NCBI GenBank assembly: GCA_019348475.1
Contig: JAHWJJ010000002.1
Location: 1-27,383, forward strand
Origin: Gemmatimonadota bacterium
Lineage (GTDB): Bacteria > Gemmatimonadota > Gemmatimonadetes > Longimicrobiales > Longimicrobiaceae
DNA: 27,383 bases
Direction: 5' to 3'
The notes beneath the pieces were generated by a model. That model ran no database searches. It saw nothing but the letters and a program-made list of their open reading frames with translations, and was not told the origin of the DNA. Of the stretch, positions 16,120 through 26,120 are shown one piece after another. Both the position numbers and the translations under genes were made by a program. Position 1 is the first letter of the stretch; every line of letters starts with the position of its first letter.

Positions 16120-17847
16120 TCAATCCAGCTTCTCGAACCACAGGTTCCGAAGACGTCCGCCGGCGTTGGAGACGCGCATCCCCCGCACGGTGCCGTCGGC
16201 GGCGCGCTCGAACTCCACGCCGGCGAACCAGCTCTCGCTCCCCTGGAAGACGTCCGCGCGCTGTGGCGTGAGCGGAACGTCGCCGCGGCGGCGGTGGCGG
16301 GCGACGAGCCGGCCGTCTTTCACCACGACGGCGTAGATCGTCTCCAGCTCCGGGCTGTAGTAGCGCCCCGTGTACGCCTGGAGATCCGCGGGTGAGACCG
16401 CGAAGGGGATCACCCGCCGCACGGTGGTGGTCCTCCCCCTCTGCACCAGCGTGGCCCGGTTTACCTCGCCGTTGCCCTCGCGATGGAAGGTGAGGCGGAT
16501 CTCCAGGCGCTCCAGCAGGAACGTGGAGTCGCTGACGGACTGCATCGGCTCGCGGCGCGGCCCCTGGACCATGACCAGGCGGCCGCCCTCGCGCTCGATG
16601 GTCACGGCCCCTCCGCCCTCCGCCTGCCAGCGGCCTGCGTACGCGTCCAGCAGCGCCGCGTCCACCGCGACCGCCGGCTCCTCCGCGGCCGAAGTCGGCG
16701 CCGTCAGCCCCGGCCGGGGCTCCATCTGCGCGGCGAAAAAGATTTCCGCGATGGCGTCGGCGGTTTCGCCGGGGTCGATGGAAGCCAGGTTGGCCAGCAC
16801 CACCACGCCGGCGTCCAGCGCCGGATAGTAGTTGACGGCGGACCGGAACCCCGCGTCCGCGCCGCCGTGGAAGAGGACGTCCAGGCCACGCTGCCTCCCC
16901 ACCATCACCCCCAGCCCGTAGCCCGTGGTGTCGCCGCCGCTCAGCAGGCCGCGCGTGCGCATCATCCGCGCGACGTCCTCACCTCCCACGCGGGCGCTGC
17001 CCAGGTTGCGCAGCCAGCGCGCCAGGTCCTCCGTGGTGGTGAAGACGCTGGTCGCGCCGGCGTTGGCGTAGCTCAGCACCGCCTTCTCGAAGCCGTCTCC
17101 CGCGGGGCGGTAGGAATACGCCCGCCCGGGGACGATGCGCTCGTGGTCGTCGTATACCTGCGTGTCGGTCATCCCCAGCGGCTCGAAGACGTGGGTCTTC
17201 ATCCACCGGCCGAAGTCCTGGGCCGTGACCCGCTCCACCACCTCCGCCAGCAGCGTGTAGCCCGTGTTGCTGTACGCCCACTCCGAACCGGGAGCGAAGT
17301 TGAGCTCCCGCTGCCGGGTGATGAGCCGCAGGAGGTCGTCCTGCCGGATCACGTCGTCCGGCAGCCCGCCCGCGAGCACCCAGAGCGACCACTGGTCCCG
17401 CAGGCCGCTGGTGTGGTGCAGCAGGTGGCGAAGCGTGATCCGGTGCCCGAAGTCGGGGAGTTCGGGAAGGTACCGGCGGACGTCGTCGTCCAGCGAGAGC
17501 CGCCCCTGCGCCGCCAGCGTCGCGATGGCGAACGCGGTGAACTGCTTGGAGACGGACGCGACGTGAAAGACGGTGCGCGGAGTGATGGGCACGTCGTACT
17601 CCAGGTTCGCCTGGCCGTAGCCGCGGGCGAAGAGCTGCTCGTCTCCGCGAAAGACCAGCACCGCGGCGCCCGGGGAGTTCTCGCGGTCGTACGCGGCCAT
17701 CAGCGAGTCCACCGCGGCCGCCGCGTCGGAGGCGGGATCGGATCGGGGAGAGGGCGCGGCGGCGGATCCCGGCCCCGGCGTGGTGGCGCAGGCACTCAGG
17801 GCGAGCGCCGTCGCGGTGCCCACGAGGGCGGAGCGGATGCAGTTCAT
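16120..17847 (-). CDS. Serine hydrolase lipoprotein (class C beta-lactamase family)
   Basis: The 575-residue protein starts at ATG 17847, with AGGGA upstream. It has a lipoprotein signal ending in the lipobox LSAC (Cys20), so it is probably anchored in the envelope. The catalytic domain follows the beta-lactamase/penicillin-binding class C fold: SVSK with nucleophile Ser98 and Lys101, YSN at 192-194 and HGG at 327-329. HLLHHTSGL and PGSEWAYSNTGY are typical of this family. After about residue 385 there are two beta-rich repeats (each with LxAYxGRW/YY), a lipocalin-like tail common in such esterases and D-aminopeptidase relatives. Beta-lactam hydrolysis is not implied; peptide or ester substrates are more usual. 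It stands alone between a decayed regulator and a repeat-bearing intergenic region. Confidence 0.9.
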   Translation of the reverse strand: MNCIRSALVGTATALALSACATTPGPGSAAAPSPRSDPASDAAAAVDSLMAAYDRENSPGAAVLVFRGDEQLFARGYGQANLEYDVPITPRTVFHVASVSKQFTAFAIATLAAQGRLSLDDDVRRYLPELPDFGHRITLRHLLHHTSGLRDQWSLWVLAGGLPDDVIRQDDLLRLITRQRELNFAPGSEWAYSNTGYTLLAEVVERVTAQDFGRWMKTHVFEPLGMTDTQVYDDHERIVPGRAYSYRPAGDGFEKAVLSYANAGATSVFTTTEDLARWLRNLGSARVGGEDVARMMRTRGLLSGGDTTGYGLGVMVGRQRGLDVLFHGGADAGFRSAVNYYPALDAGVVVLANLASIDPGETADAIAEIFFAAQMEPRPGLTAPTSAAEEPAVAVDAALLDAYAGRWQAEGGGAVTIEREGGRLVMVQGPRREPMQSVSDSTFLLERLEIRLTFHREGNGEVNRATLVQRGRTTTVRRVIPFAVSPADLQAYTGRYYSPELETIYAVVVKDGRLVARHRRRGDVPLTPQRADVFQGSESWFAGVEFERAADGTVRGMRVSNAGGRLRNLWFEKLD

Positions 17848-17945
17848 CGAGATTCCCTGCTGAGCATGGAGAAGGAGGACGCTGGGCGAATACCGGCGAC
17901 GCGCTTTCACTCGAGGCGTGGAGATACCAGCTCGTCAGACGAGAC

Positions 17946-17990
17946 CGCGTGAGAAACGGTTTCAAGAGCCGGGAGCACGTGCCGAAAGGC
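17946..17990 (+). repeat. ~44-bp direct repeat, copy A
   Basis: CGCGTGAGAAACGGTTTCAA, a short variable stretch, then GAGCACGTGCCGAAAG recurs at 18245-18288 in the same orientation with a few changes. It contains the small palindromes GAAACGGTTTC and GCACGTGC. The two copies bracket about 255 bases of the 566-base gene-free interval 17848-18413, in which I see no gene. That interval also holds two tandem copies of TACCGCAGGGA at 18198-18219. Confidence 0.75.
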
Positions 17991-18244
17991 TTCGCTGCCT
18001 TTCGTCGTGTCCGAGAAGGCAGACGCAGCTCTCCGGGGAGTTCCCGGGGGGTGTAGCGATGAAGAGGACCGGGCCTGGAGCGCCGTGAGCCTGTACCCTC
18101 ATCGCGGTGGATTTGTGCGTGTGGCGTTGGGCGAGTGAGGTGCGCGGCGTCTTGCCACGCCGGCACTGGTCAACCTAATCTCAGCGGTACCATTCGCTAC
18201 CGCAGGGATACCGCAGGGATATCGCGGATGTCTGATGACGGGAT

Positions 18245-18288
18245 CGCGTGAGAAACGGCTTCAATCGCCTGAGCACGTGCCGAAAGCC
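18245..18288 (+). repeat. ~44-bp direct repeat, copy B
   Basis: Second copy of the repeat at 17946-17990. The GAAACGGTTTC palindrome is degraded here to GAAACGGCTTC, and one base is missing before GAGCACGTGC. It ends about 125 bases before the next plus-strand gene. Either a paired regulatory site or the footprint of a lost element would explain the pair. Confidence 0.75.
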
Positions 18289-18413
18289 GGAACCCCCACG
18301 TTTTCTGGTCGCAGCGCGGACCTCCCTGGTGCTCCGACCCGCTCCCTCCACCTCTCCACCCATGCGCAGCCGGCGCGATGAGGAAAGACGTCTCCACCTC
18401 CGAAGAGCCGCGC

Positions 18414-20697
<2,284 letters not shown>

Positions 20698-20825
20698 CGG
20701 AACTGGGACTCGGTTGAGCAGTAGGGGAACTGGCGCAAGGCGGTGGCTGCCGGCGGACCGGCGGCACGCGGCGGCTTGGCCGGGGCCTGAGGGAATGCAC
20801 CCTCGGACTCGGCCCGCGATCATGC

Positions 20826-20852
20826 TGTTCCTATTCCCTATTCCCTATTCCC
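20826..20852 (-). repeat. Heptamer array in opposite orientation (TATTCCC)3
   Basis: TGTTCC followed by three exact TATTCCC units is the reverse complement of the array at 20583-20631. The two arrays could pair over about 25 bases in the tgt-yajC transcript, making a long hairpin with roughly 200 bases in the loop. It ends 36 bases before the yajC start, close to its ribosome site region. Confidence 0.88.
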
Positions 20853-20888
20853 TAGGCGCAATCAACCACTACGGACGGACCGGAAAGC

Positions 20889-21218
20889 ATGGACATCGTA
20901 CTGGCACTCATCCAGGCGCAGCAGCCGGCGCGGCCCCAGGGCGGCGGCTTCATGGGCTTTCTGCCGCTCATCATCCTCTTCGTCCTGTTCTGGGTGATGA
21001 TCATCGTCCCCCAGCGGCGCCAGGCAAAGGCGCACCTGGAGATGGTGCAGGCGCTGCAGAAGGGCGACCAGGTGGCCACCGCCGGCGGGCTGGTGGGCGT
21101 GATCACCGCGGTGCGCGACGACGCCGTTGAGGTGCGCACCGGCACCGCGACGGTGGTGGTGGAGCGCGGCAAGATCGTGCGCCGCATGGACCCCACGGCG
21201 GCGGCCAGCAGGACGTAA
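20889..21218 (+). CDS. yajC: Preprotein translocase subunit YajC
   Basis: YajC is the small membrane partner of SecDF in the Sec export machinery. The 109-residue protein has a short N-terminal region (MDIVLALIQAQQ), then one strong membrane helix FLPLIILFVLFWVMIIVPQRRQAK (about 25-41 with the basic stop). A small soluble domain follows, with the family signature LQKGDQVATAGGLVGVITAV and a VERGKIVRRM ending. Position after tgt is the common bacterial order; secD and secF are not in the window. Four bases separate it from def. Confidence 0.95.
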   Translation: MDIVLALIQAQQPARPQGGGFMGFLPLIILFVLFWVMIIVPQRRQAKAHLEMVQALQKGDQVATAGGLVGVITAVRDDAVEVRTGTATVVVERGKIVRRMDPTAAASRT

Positions 21219-21222
21219 GCCG

Positions 21223-21723
21223 ATGTCCCTGCTGCGCATTGAGATGCTGGGCGCGGACGTGCTGCGCCAGAAGGCCCGGGCGGTGCCGGCCCCCGGGCCG
21301 GAGCTGGAGCGGCTGGTGGCGGACATGTTCGAGACCATGTACGACGCGCACGGCATCGGCCTGGCGGCGCCGCAGATCGGCCGCTCGGAGCGGCTGATCG
21401 TGGTGGACGTCAAGGACGGGGACAGCGCGCCCATGGCCCTGCTGAACCCGGTGGTGGTGGAGTTCGGCGAGGGCAAGGACCGGGTGGAGGAGGGGTGCCT
21501 GAGCATCCCCGGCGTGGTGGCGACGGTGGAGCGGCCGGCGTCGTGCGTGGTGGAAGCCACCGACACGGCGGGGAACGCGGTGCGGCTGGAGGCGCAGGGG
21601 ATGCTCTCGCGCTGCCTTCAGCACGAGATCGACCACCTGGACGGCGTGCTGTTCATCGACCGCATCTCGCCCATCAAGCGCAAGATGGTGCTGGCCAGGT
21701 ACCGCAAGCTGGCGGAAAAGTGA
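21223..21723 (+). CDS. def: Peptide deformylase
   Basis: Deformylase removes the N-formyl group from nascent proteins. The 166-residue protein carries the three family motifs in order: GIGLAAPQIG (44-53), EGCLSIPG (90-97, metal ligand Cys92) and QHEIDHLDG (133-141, metal ligands His134 and His138, catalytic Glu135). The ATG at 21223 is four bases after the yajC stop. It is followed seven bases later by fmt, so addition and removal of the formyl group are encoded together. Confidence 0.97.
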   Translation: MSLLRIEMLGADVLRQKARAVPAPGPELERLVADMFETMYDAHGIGLAAPQIGRSERLIVVDVKDGDSAPMALLNPVVVEFGEGKDRVEEGCLSIPGVVATVERPASCVVEATDTAGNAVRLEAQGMLSRCLQHEIDHLDGVLFIDRISPIKRKMVLARYRKLAEK

Positions 21724-21730
21724 GGCCCGC

Positions 21731-22669
21731 GTGAAGGTCCTGTTCTGGGGCACCCCGGCGTTCGCCCTCCCCGCGCTCCGCTCGCTCTCGGAAGAGGGGC
21801 ACGTGGTGGTCGCGGTGGTCACGCAGCCGGACCGGCCCGCCGGGCGCGGGCGCGAGGTGGCCATGTCGCCGATCAAGCAGGAGGCGCTGGAGGCGGGAAT
21901 CCCCGTCCTGCAGCCCGAAAAGGCGCGCGGCGACGAGTTCCTGGCGCAGATCCGCGCGCTGGACGCGGACCTCTCCGTGGTGGTGGCCTACGGGCAGATC
22001 CTGCGGCCCGAGGTGCTGGCGGTGCCGCGGCTGGGCTCGGTCAACATCCACGCCTCGCTGCTGCCGGAGCTGCGTGGCGCGGCACCCATCCAGTGGGCCA
22101 TCGTCCGCGGCCATTCCGCCAGTGGCGTCACCATCATGCGCATGGAGGCGGAGCTGGACGCCGGCCCCATGCTGATGCGCGTGGAAGAGCCGATCGAGCC
22201 CGAGGAGTCCGCCGGCGACCTGGGGACGCGCCTGGCCGAGATCGGTGCCGAGGCGCTGGTGGAGGTGCTGGCGCTGATGGAGGGCGGCGGCATCGTCGAG
22301 GAGCCGCAGGACCACGCGCGCGCCACCTACGCACCCAAGGTGGACCGCGAGACGGCGCGCCTGGACTGGACGCGTCCGGCGGACGAGGTGGCGCTGTGGA
22401 TCCGCGGGATGGACGACGTCCCCGGCGCGTGGAGCCCGCTGGGCGCGCGCGGCCCCGTCAAGCTGTTCCGCCCGCAGGTCGTCAACGAGATGGGCGGCTT
22501 TCCCGGCGAGGTGATCGAGGCCGGCGATGCGGGCGTGGTGGTGGCCTGCGGGCTGGGCGCGGTGCGCGTACGCGAGGTGCAGCCCCCCGGAAAGCGCCGC
22601 ATGCCCGCCGCCGACTGGGTGCGCGGCCGCGGCGTCTCCGTCGGCGACCGCTTCGGCGGCGAGGGGTGA
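21731..22669 (+). CDS. fmt: Methionyl-tRNA formyltransferase
   Basis: Fmt formylates initiator Met-tRNA using 10-formyl-tetrahydrofolate. The 312-residue protein begins at GTG (VKVLFWGTPAFALPALRSL). It contains the catalytic Asn106 and His108 in GSVNIHASLLPELRGAAPIQWA and Asp143 in ELDAGPM, plus the C-terminal domain with DETARLDW-like segment RETARLDWTRPADE and a final PPGKRRMPAADWVRG block. The usual ALLPRYRGA tripeptide is LLPELRGA here, a mild variation. Length is normal. It follows def by seven bases, a conserved pair. Confidence 0.97.
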   Translation: MKVLFWGTPAFALPALRSLSEEGHVVVAVVTQPDRPAGRGREVAMSPIKQEALEAGIPVLQPEKARGDEFLAQIRALDADLSVVVAYGQILRPEVLAVPRLGSVNIHASLLPELRGAAPIQWAIVRGHSASGVTIMRMEAELDAGPMLMRVEEPIEPEESAGDLGTRLAEIGAEALVEVLALMEGGGIVEEPQDHARATYAPKVDRETARLDWTRPADEVALWIRGMDDVPGAWSPLGARGPVKLFRPQVVNEMGGFPGEVIEAGDAGVVVACGLGAVRVREVQPPGKRRMPAADWVRGRGVSVGDRFGGEG

Positions 22670-22705
22670 GGCGGGCGTCCTGGAGCGAATGAATCCAGCC
22701 GCAGG

Positions 22706-23335
22706 ATGAGCGTCACGCGCATCCCGCCGCTCCACGTCGTCACGGACGACGCGGTGGTGGCGCGGTCGGATTTTCTCGAACTCGCGCGAAGGGTGGTGCA
22801 GGCCGGCGGGCCCGCAATCGTGTTCCACCTCCGCGCGCCCCGTGCGTCCGGTCGGCGGATGCACGATCTCGCGAAGGCGCTCCGGCGGATGACGGCGGAC
22901 GCGGGCGCCCTGCTGGCCGTCAACGACCGCGTGGACGTGGCGCTCGCCGTCGGCGCGGACGGGGTGCAGGTCGGCGCGCGGGGATTGGAGGCGGTGGATG
23001 CGCGGCGGCTGATCGGCCCCGACCGGCTGCTCGGCCTCTCGGTCCACTCCGTGGATGAGGCGCGCGCGGCGATGGACGGCGGCGCGGACTACGTGCTCGC
23101 CGGGAGCGTCTGGCCCACGCCTTCGCATCCTGACCGACCGGGCGTGGGAATCGGCCTGATCCGCAGCGTCGCCACGCTGGGCGTCCCCACGATCGCGATC
23201 GGGGGTATCACGCCCGGCCGGGTGGCGGAGGCGCGGCATGCGGGCGCGGCGGGCGTGGCGGTGATCCGCGGCGTGTGGCACGCGCCCGCTCCGGCCGCCG
23301 CGGCGCGGGAGTACCTGTTGCACTGGAAGGGATAA
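22706..23335 (+). CDS. thiE: Thiamine-phosphate synthase family protein (ThiE/TenI-like)
   Basis: The 209-residue TIM barrel belongs to the ThiE/TenI group. Visible motifs are LHVVTDD at the start, AVNDRVDVALAVGADGVQVGARGL in the middle, GLSVHSVDEA, GADYVLAGSVWPTPSHPDRPGVG, and the phosphate-binding ending TIAIGGITPGRVAEARHAGAAGVAVIRGV. Two positions differ from standard ThiE: GVQVG replaces GVHLG, and the GxVxPTxSHPxRPxxG loop resembles TenI-type thiazole tautomerases more than the PTxTK loop of ThiE. With thiS and thiG next door, a thiazole tautomerase role is as likely as the coupling of the thiazole and pyrimidine phosphates. Only one base separates its stop from thiS. Confidence 0.85.
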   Translation: MSVTRIPPLHVVTDDAVVARSDFLELARRVVQAGGPAIVFHLRAPRASGRRMHDLAKALRRMTADAGALLAVNDRVDVALAVGADGVQVGARGLEAVDARRLIGPDRLLGLSVHSVDEARAAMDGGADYVLAGSVWPTPSHPDRPGVGIGLIRSVATLGVPTIAIGGITPGRVAEARHAGAAGVAVIRGVWHAPAPAAAAREYLLHWKG

Positions 23336-23336
23336 G

Positions 23337-23564
23337 ATGAGCGAGACGACGGTTGCGGCCACCATCACGGTCCGTGTGAACGGCGATCCGCGCGAGATTC
23401 CGGCGGGGCTGTGCGTGGCGGGGCTGCTGGAGCACCTGGACCTGCACCCGCGGATGATCGTCGTGGAGCACAACGGCGAAATCCTCCGCCGCGAGCAGCT
23501 GGAAGAGGCCGCGGTGAACGAAGGCGATCAGCTGGAGCTCGTCCACTTCGTCGGTGGCGGGTGA
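23337..23564 (+). CDS. thiS: Sulfur-carrier protein ThiS
   Basis: ThiS is the ubiquitin-like carrier whose C-terminal glycine is activated and thiocarboxylated to give sulfur for the thiamine thiazole. The 75-residue protein has the beta-grasp pattern: ITVRVNGDPREIPAG, VAGLLEHLDLHPRMIVVEHNGEIL, then EGDQLELVHFVGGG with the obligatory Gly-Gly end. A short N-terminal extension of about eight residues precedes the first strand. The activating enzyme ThiF is not in the window. Starts one base after the preceding stop. Confidence 0.95.
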   Translation: MSETTVAATITVRVNGDPREIPAGLCVAGLLEHLDLHPRMIVVEHNGEILRREQLEEAAVNEGDQLELVHFVGGG

Positions 23565-23588
23565 GTCCAACCTCACCGGAGTGTGGCG

Positions 23589-23993
23589 ATGATCCGTCTC
23601 ATCACGGTAATCGGCCTTGCGGCCATCATTGCCGCATCCGGCGCCTGCGGTGCGCGCCCGGAGGTCCAGGCGCCCGCGTCGGCGGCAACCGTCTCCTCGG
23701 ACTCCAGCTGCTGCGACGTGGCGGTGCACGATACGGTGACGCTCAGCAAGCAAGACCGCTGTATCTTCGACGCATACCGCCGGCGTTGCCAGACAGGCGT
23801 GGAGCGAAGCCAGGACCTGTGCATTCTGCGCTGCCTGGCGAACGGGCAGCCCAACATTGGGGGAGGCTGCTGGCATGCCTGCTTCGCGTATCGAAACGTC
23901 CAGTGGACCGTTCCCGCCGGAGTGAAGTTGTGTGAGTCGCTCCGGCGCCGCGACAAGTCGGGTGAAACGAGCGATCAAGAAGGACGTGAGTGA
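23589..23993 (+). CDS. Cys-rich putative lipoprotein between thiS and thiG
   Basis: I do not recognise this 134-residue protein. It starts MIRLITVIGLAAIIAASGAC, a signal with a plausible lipobox at Cys20, so it may be lipid-anchored (GTG 23583 would add two residues). The mature part has nine more cysteines, at about 41, 42, 58, 67, 78, 82, 94, 98 and 115. Those at 78/82 and 94/98 form a twin Cys-x3-Cys pattern, typical of disulfide-stapled helical hairpins or a metal site. It is an odd occupant of a thiamine operon: an exported protein between two cytoplasmic partners that normally work together. It lies 24 bases after thiS and seven before thiG, so it is co-transcribed. A role in thiamine uptake is possible but not supported. 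Confidence 0.65.
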   Translation: MIRLITVIGLAAIIAASGACGARPEVQAPASAATVSSDSSCCDVAVHDTVTLSKQDRCIFDAYRRRCQTGVERSQDLCILRCLANGQPNIGGGCWHACFAYRNVQWTVPAGVKLCESLRRRDKSGETSDQEGRE

Positions 23994-24000
23994 GGCATGC

Positions 24001-24804
24001 ATGGCAACAGTTCTCGATGAAGCGCAGGCAGTGGACGCGCCGCTCGTAATCGCCGACCGCGCGCTGCGGTCGCGGCTGATGGTGGGGACGGGGAAGTACC
24101 GGTCCAACGACGAGATGGTCGCCGCCATCCAGGCGTCCGGCGCCGAGGTCGTGACCGTGGCCGTGCGGCGCGTGGACCTGGACCGCACGAAAGAGGAAGG
24201 CGTCCTCCATCACCTGGATCCCGACCACTATCTGCTGCTCCCCAACACGGCGGGGTGCTACACGGCGGAGGACGCCATCCGCTACGCGCGCCTGGCCCGC
24301 GCCGCCGGGTTCACGAACTGGGTGAAGCTGGAGGTGATCGGCGACCAGGAGACGCTGCTGCCGGACGCGGACGCCACCCTGCGCGCCGCGAAGGAGCTGG
24401 TGGCGGACGGCTTCGTCGTTCTGGCCTACACCAACGACGACCTGATCACGGCGCTGCGGCTGGAGGATGCGGGGTGCGCGGCGGTCATGCCGCTGGCCTC
24501 GCCGATCGGCAGCGGGCTGGGCCTGGTCAACCCCTACAACATCCGCACGATCAAGGCGCGCCTCTCCGTCCCCGTGATCGTCGACGCCGGGGTGGGCACC
24601 GCGTCCGACGCGGCGGTCACGATGGAGCAGGGCGTGGACGGGATCCTGATGAACACCGCGCTGGCGGAGGCCCGGGATTCCGTGCGCATGGCCCGCGCGA
24701 TGGGGCTGGCCACCGAAGCCGGGCGGCTGGCGTACCTGGCGGGGCGCATGCCCCGGCGCGAGCGGGCGGTGCCGTCGTCCCCCGCGGCCGGCATGCTGGA
24801 CTGA
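24001..24804 (+). CDS. thiG: Thiazole synthase ThiG
   Basis: ThiG builds the thiazole phosphate of thiamine from deoxyxylulose phosphate, dehydroglycine and ThiS thiocarboxylate. The 267-residue TIM barrel shows LMVGTGKYRSNDEM, VTVAVRRVDLD, LLPNTAGCYTAEDAIRYARLAR, and the Schiff-base lysine in WVKLEVIGD (Lys109). AAVMPLASPIGSGLGLVNP and the phosphate-binding IVDAGVGTASDAAVTMEQGVDG follow. NTALAEARD completes the family pattern. The ATG at 24001 follows a GAGG; the open frame upstream lacks family sequence. The gene ends five bases before rsmB. ThiH or ThiO, needed for dehydroglycine, are not visible here. Confidence 0.97.
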   Translation: MATVLDEAQAVDAPLVIADRALRSRLMVGTGKYRSNDEMVAAIQASGAEVVTVAVRRVDLDRTKEEGVLHHLDPDHYLLLPNTAGCYTAEDAIRYARLARAAGFTNWVKLEVIGDQETLLPDADATLRAAKELVADGFVVLAYTNDDLITALRLEDAGCAAVMPLASPIGSGLGLVNPYNIRTIKARLSVPVIVDAGVGTASDAAVTMEQGVDGILMNTALAEARDSVRMARAMGLATEAGRLAYLAGRMPRRERAVPSSPAAGMLD

Positions 24805-24809
24805 AGCGG

Positions 24810-26120
24810 ATGGCGGATGGGCCCACGGTCGCGCGGCAGGCGGCGCTGGAGGCGCTGGCCCGCTTTCGCGAGGGCGAGCTGGGCGACCGCGCGCTGGACC
24901 TGGCCACGCAGGGGATGGAGCCGCGCGAGCGCGCGTGGACGCAGGAGCTGGTGTACGGCACCTTTCGCCTGCGCGGGCGCATCGACCACGTGCTGAACGG
25001 CTTCGCGCGCGACGGCATCGACTCGCTGGATCCCGAGGTGCTGGACGTGCTGCGGCTGGGCGCGTACCAGCTGCTGGAGATGGGGAGCGTGCCGCCGTAC
25101 GCGGCCGTCTCGCAGTCCGTGGAGCTGGTGCGGATGGCGGGCGTTCCCCGCGCGGCGGGGCTGGTGAACGGCATCCTGCAGAACATGCAGCGCCGCCCCC
25201 ACTTCCGCTTTCCCGACTTCGATGCGGACCCGGCCGCGCACCTGGAGACGTGGGGGTCGCACCCGCGCTGGCTGGTGGAGCGGTGGATCGCCCGCTGGGG
25301 CGCCACGGGGGCGCGGGCGCTGGTGGAGGCGGACAACCTGCGCCCGGAACTGTACGTTCGCCCCCTCGGCGTCACGGTTGAGGACGCGCGGGCGCGGCTG
25401 GGCGAGGCGGAGATCGCGTCCGAGGCGGTGGACTTCGCGCCGGACTCGATCCGCATCCTTCCCCCCGCCACGGCCGCGCAGGCGCTCGCCGCCGTCCCCG
25501 CGGTGGTGCAGGACCCGGCCGCGGCGCTGGTGGTGCGCTACGCGGACGTGCCGCAGGGGGCGGAGACCCTGGACCTCTGCGCGGCGCCCGGGGGGAAGGC
25601 GCTGGCGCTGGCGGAGCGGGCCGGGCGCGTGGCCGCCGTGGACCTTTCCCCCCGCCGCCTGCGGCGGGTGCGCGAGAACGCGGAGCGCGTGGGGTGGGGC
25701 GGGCGCGTGGGCGGCGTGGTGGCGGATGGGCGGCATCCCCCCTTTCGCGCCGTGGACGCGGTGCTGCTGGACGCGCCCTGCACGGGGACGGGCACCTTTC
25801 GCCGCCACCCCGACGGGCGCTGGCGGGTGACGCCGGACGACCTCCAGGGACTGGCGCGGCTGCAGGACGAGCTCCTGGACGCGGCCGCGGGGCTGGTGCG
25901 GCCGGGGGGGCTGCTGGTGTATTCCACCTGTTCGCTGGAGCCGGAGGAGAACGAGTTGCGGATCGAGCGGTTCCTGGCGGGGCGGCCGGGGTGGGCGGTG
26001 GAGCCCCCCGGCGGGGCGGTGGACGCGTCGCTGCTGGACGATGCGGGGCGGCTGTGCGTTCTGCCGCAGCGGCACGGCGTGGACGGCGCCTTCGCGGCAC
26101 GGCTGCGGAGGGCGCGGTGA
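24810..26120 (+). CDS. rsmB: 16S rRNA (cytosine-967-C5) methyltransferase RsmB
   Basis: The 436-residue protein has the two-part RsmB layout. The N-terminal NusB-like RNA-binding domain includes ARQAALEALARF, WTQELVYGTFRLRGRIDHVL and AVSQSVELVR...GLVNGILQNM. The C-terminal Rossmann methyltransferase has the SAM site LDLCAAPGGKALALAE, motif IV DAPCTGTGTFRRHPDGRW (Cys324) and motif VI YSTCSLEPEENE with the catalytic Cys374. It methylates C967 of 16S rRNA. It begins five bases after thiG and overlaps the PASTA gene by four bases. In many bacteria it directly follows fmt; here the thiamine genes lie between. Confidence 0.96.
   Translation: MADGPTVARQAALEALARFREGELGDRALDLATQGMEPRERAWTQELVYGTFRLRGRIDHVLNGFARDGIDSLDPEVLDVLRLGAYQLLEMGSVPPYAAVSQSVELVRMAGVPRAAGLVNGILQNMQRRPHFRFPDFDADPAAHLETWGSHPRWLVERWIARWGATGARALVEADNLRPELYVRPLGVTVEDARARLGEAEIASEAVDFAPDSIRILPPATAAQALAAVPAVVQDPAAALVVRYADVPQGAETLDLCAAPGGKALALAERAGRVAAVDLSPRRLRRVRENAERVGWGGRVGGVVADGRHPPFRAVDAVLLDAPCTGTGTFRRHPDGRWRVTPDDLQGLARLQDELLDAAAGLVRPGGLLVYSTCSLEPEENELRIERFLAGRPGWAVEPPGGAVDASLLDDAGRLCVLPQRHGVDGAFAARLRRAR

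Noticed and set aside
16483..17952. 489-codon plus-strand open frame opposite the serine hydrolase
   Set aside because: Antisense shadow; Arg/His/Val-rich and without motifs, whereas the minus strand has SxxK, YxN and HGG.
22670..22705. TPP riboswitch before the thiamine genes
   Set aside because: Only 36 bases lie between fmt and the first thiamine gene, too short for the aptamer, and no THI-box core is visible.
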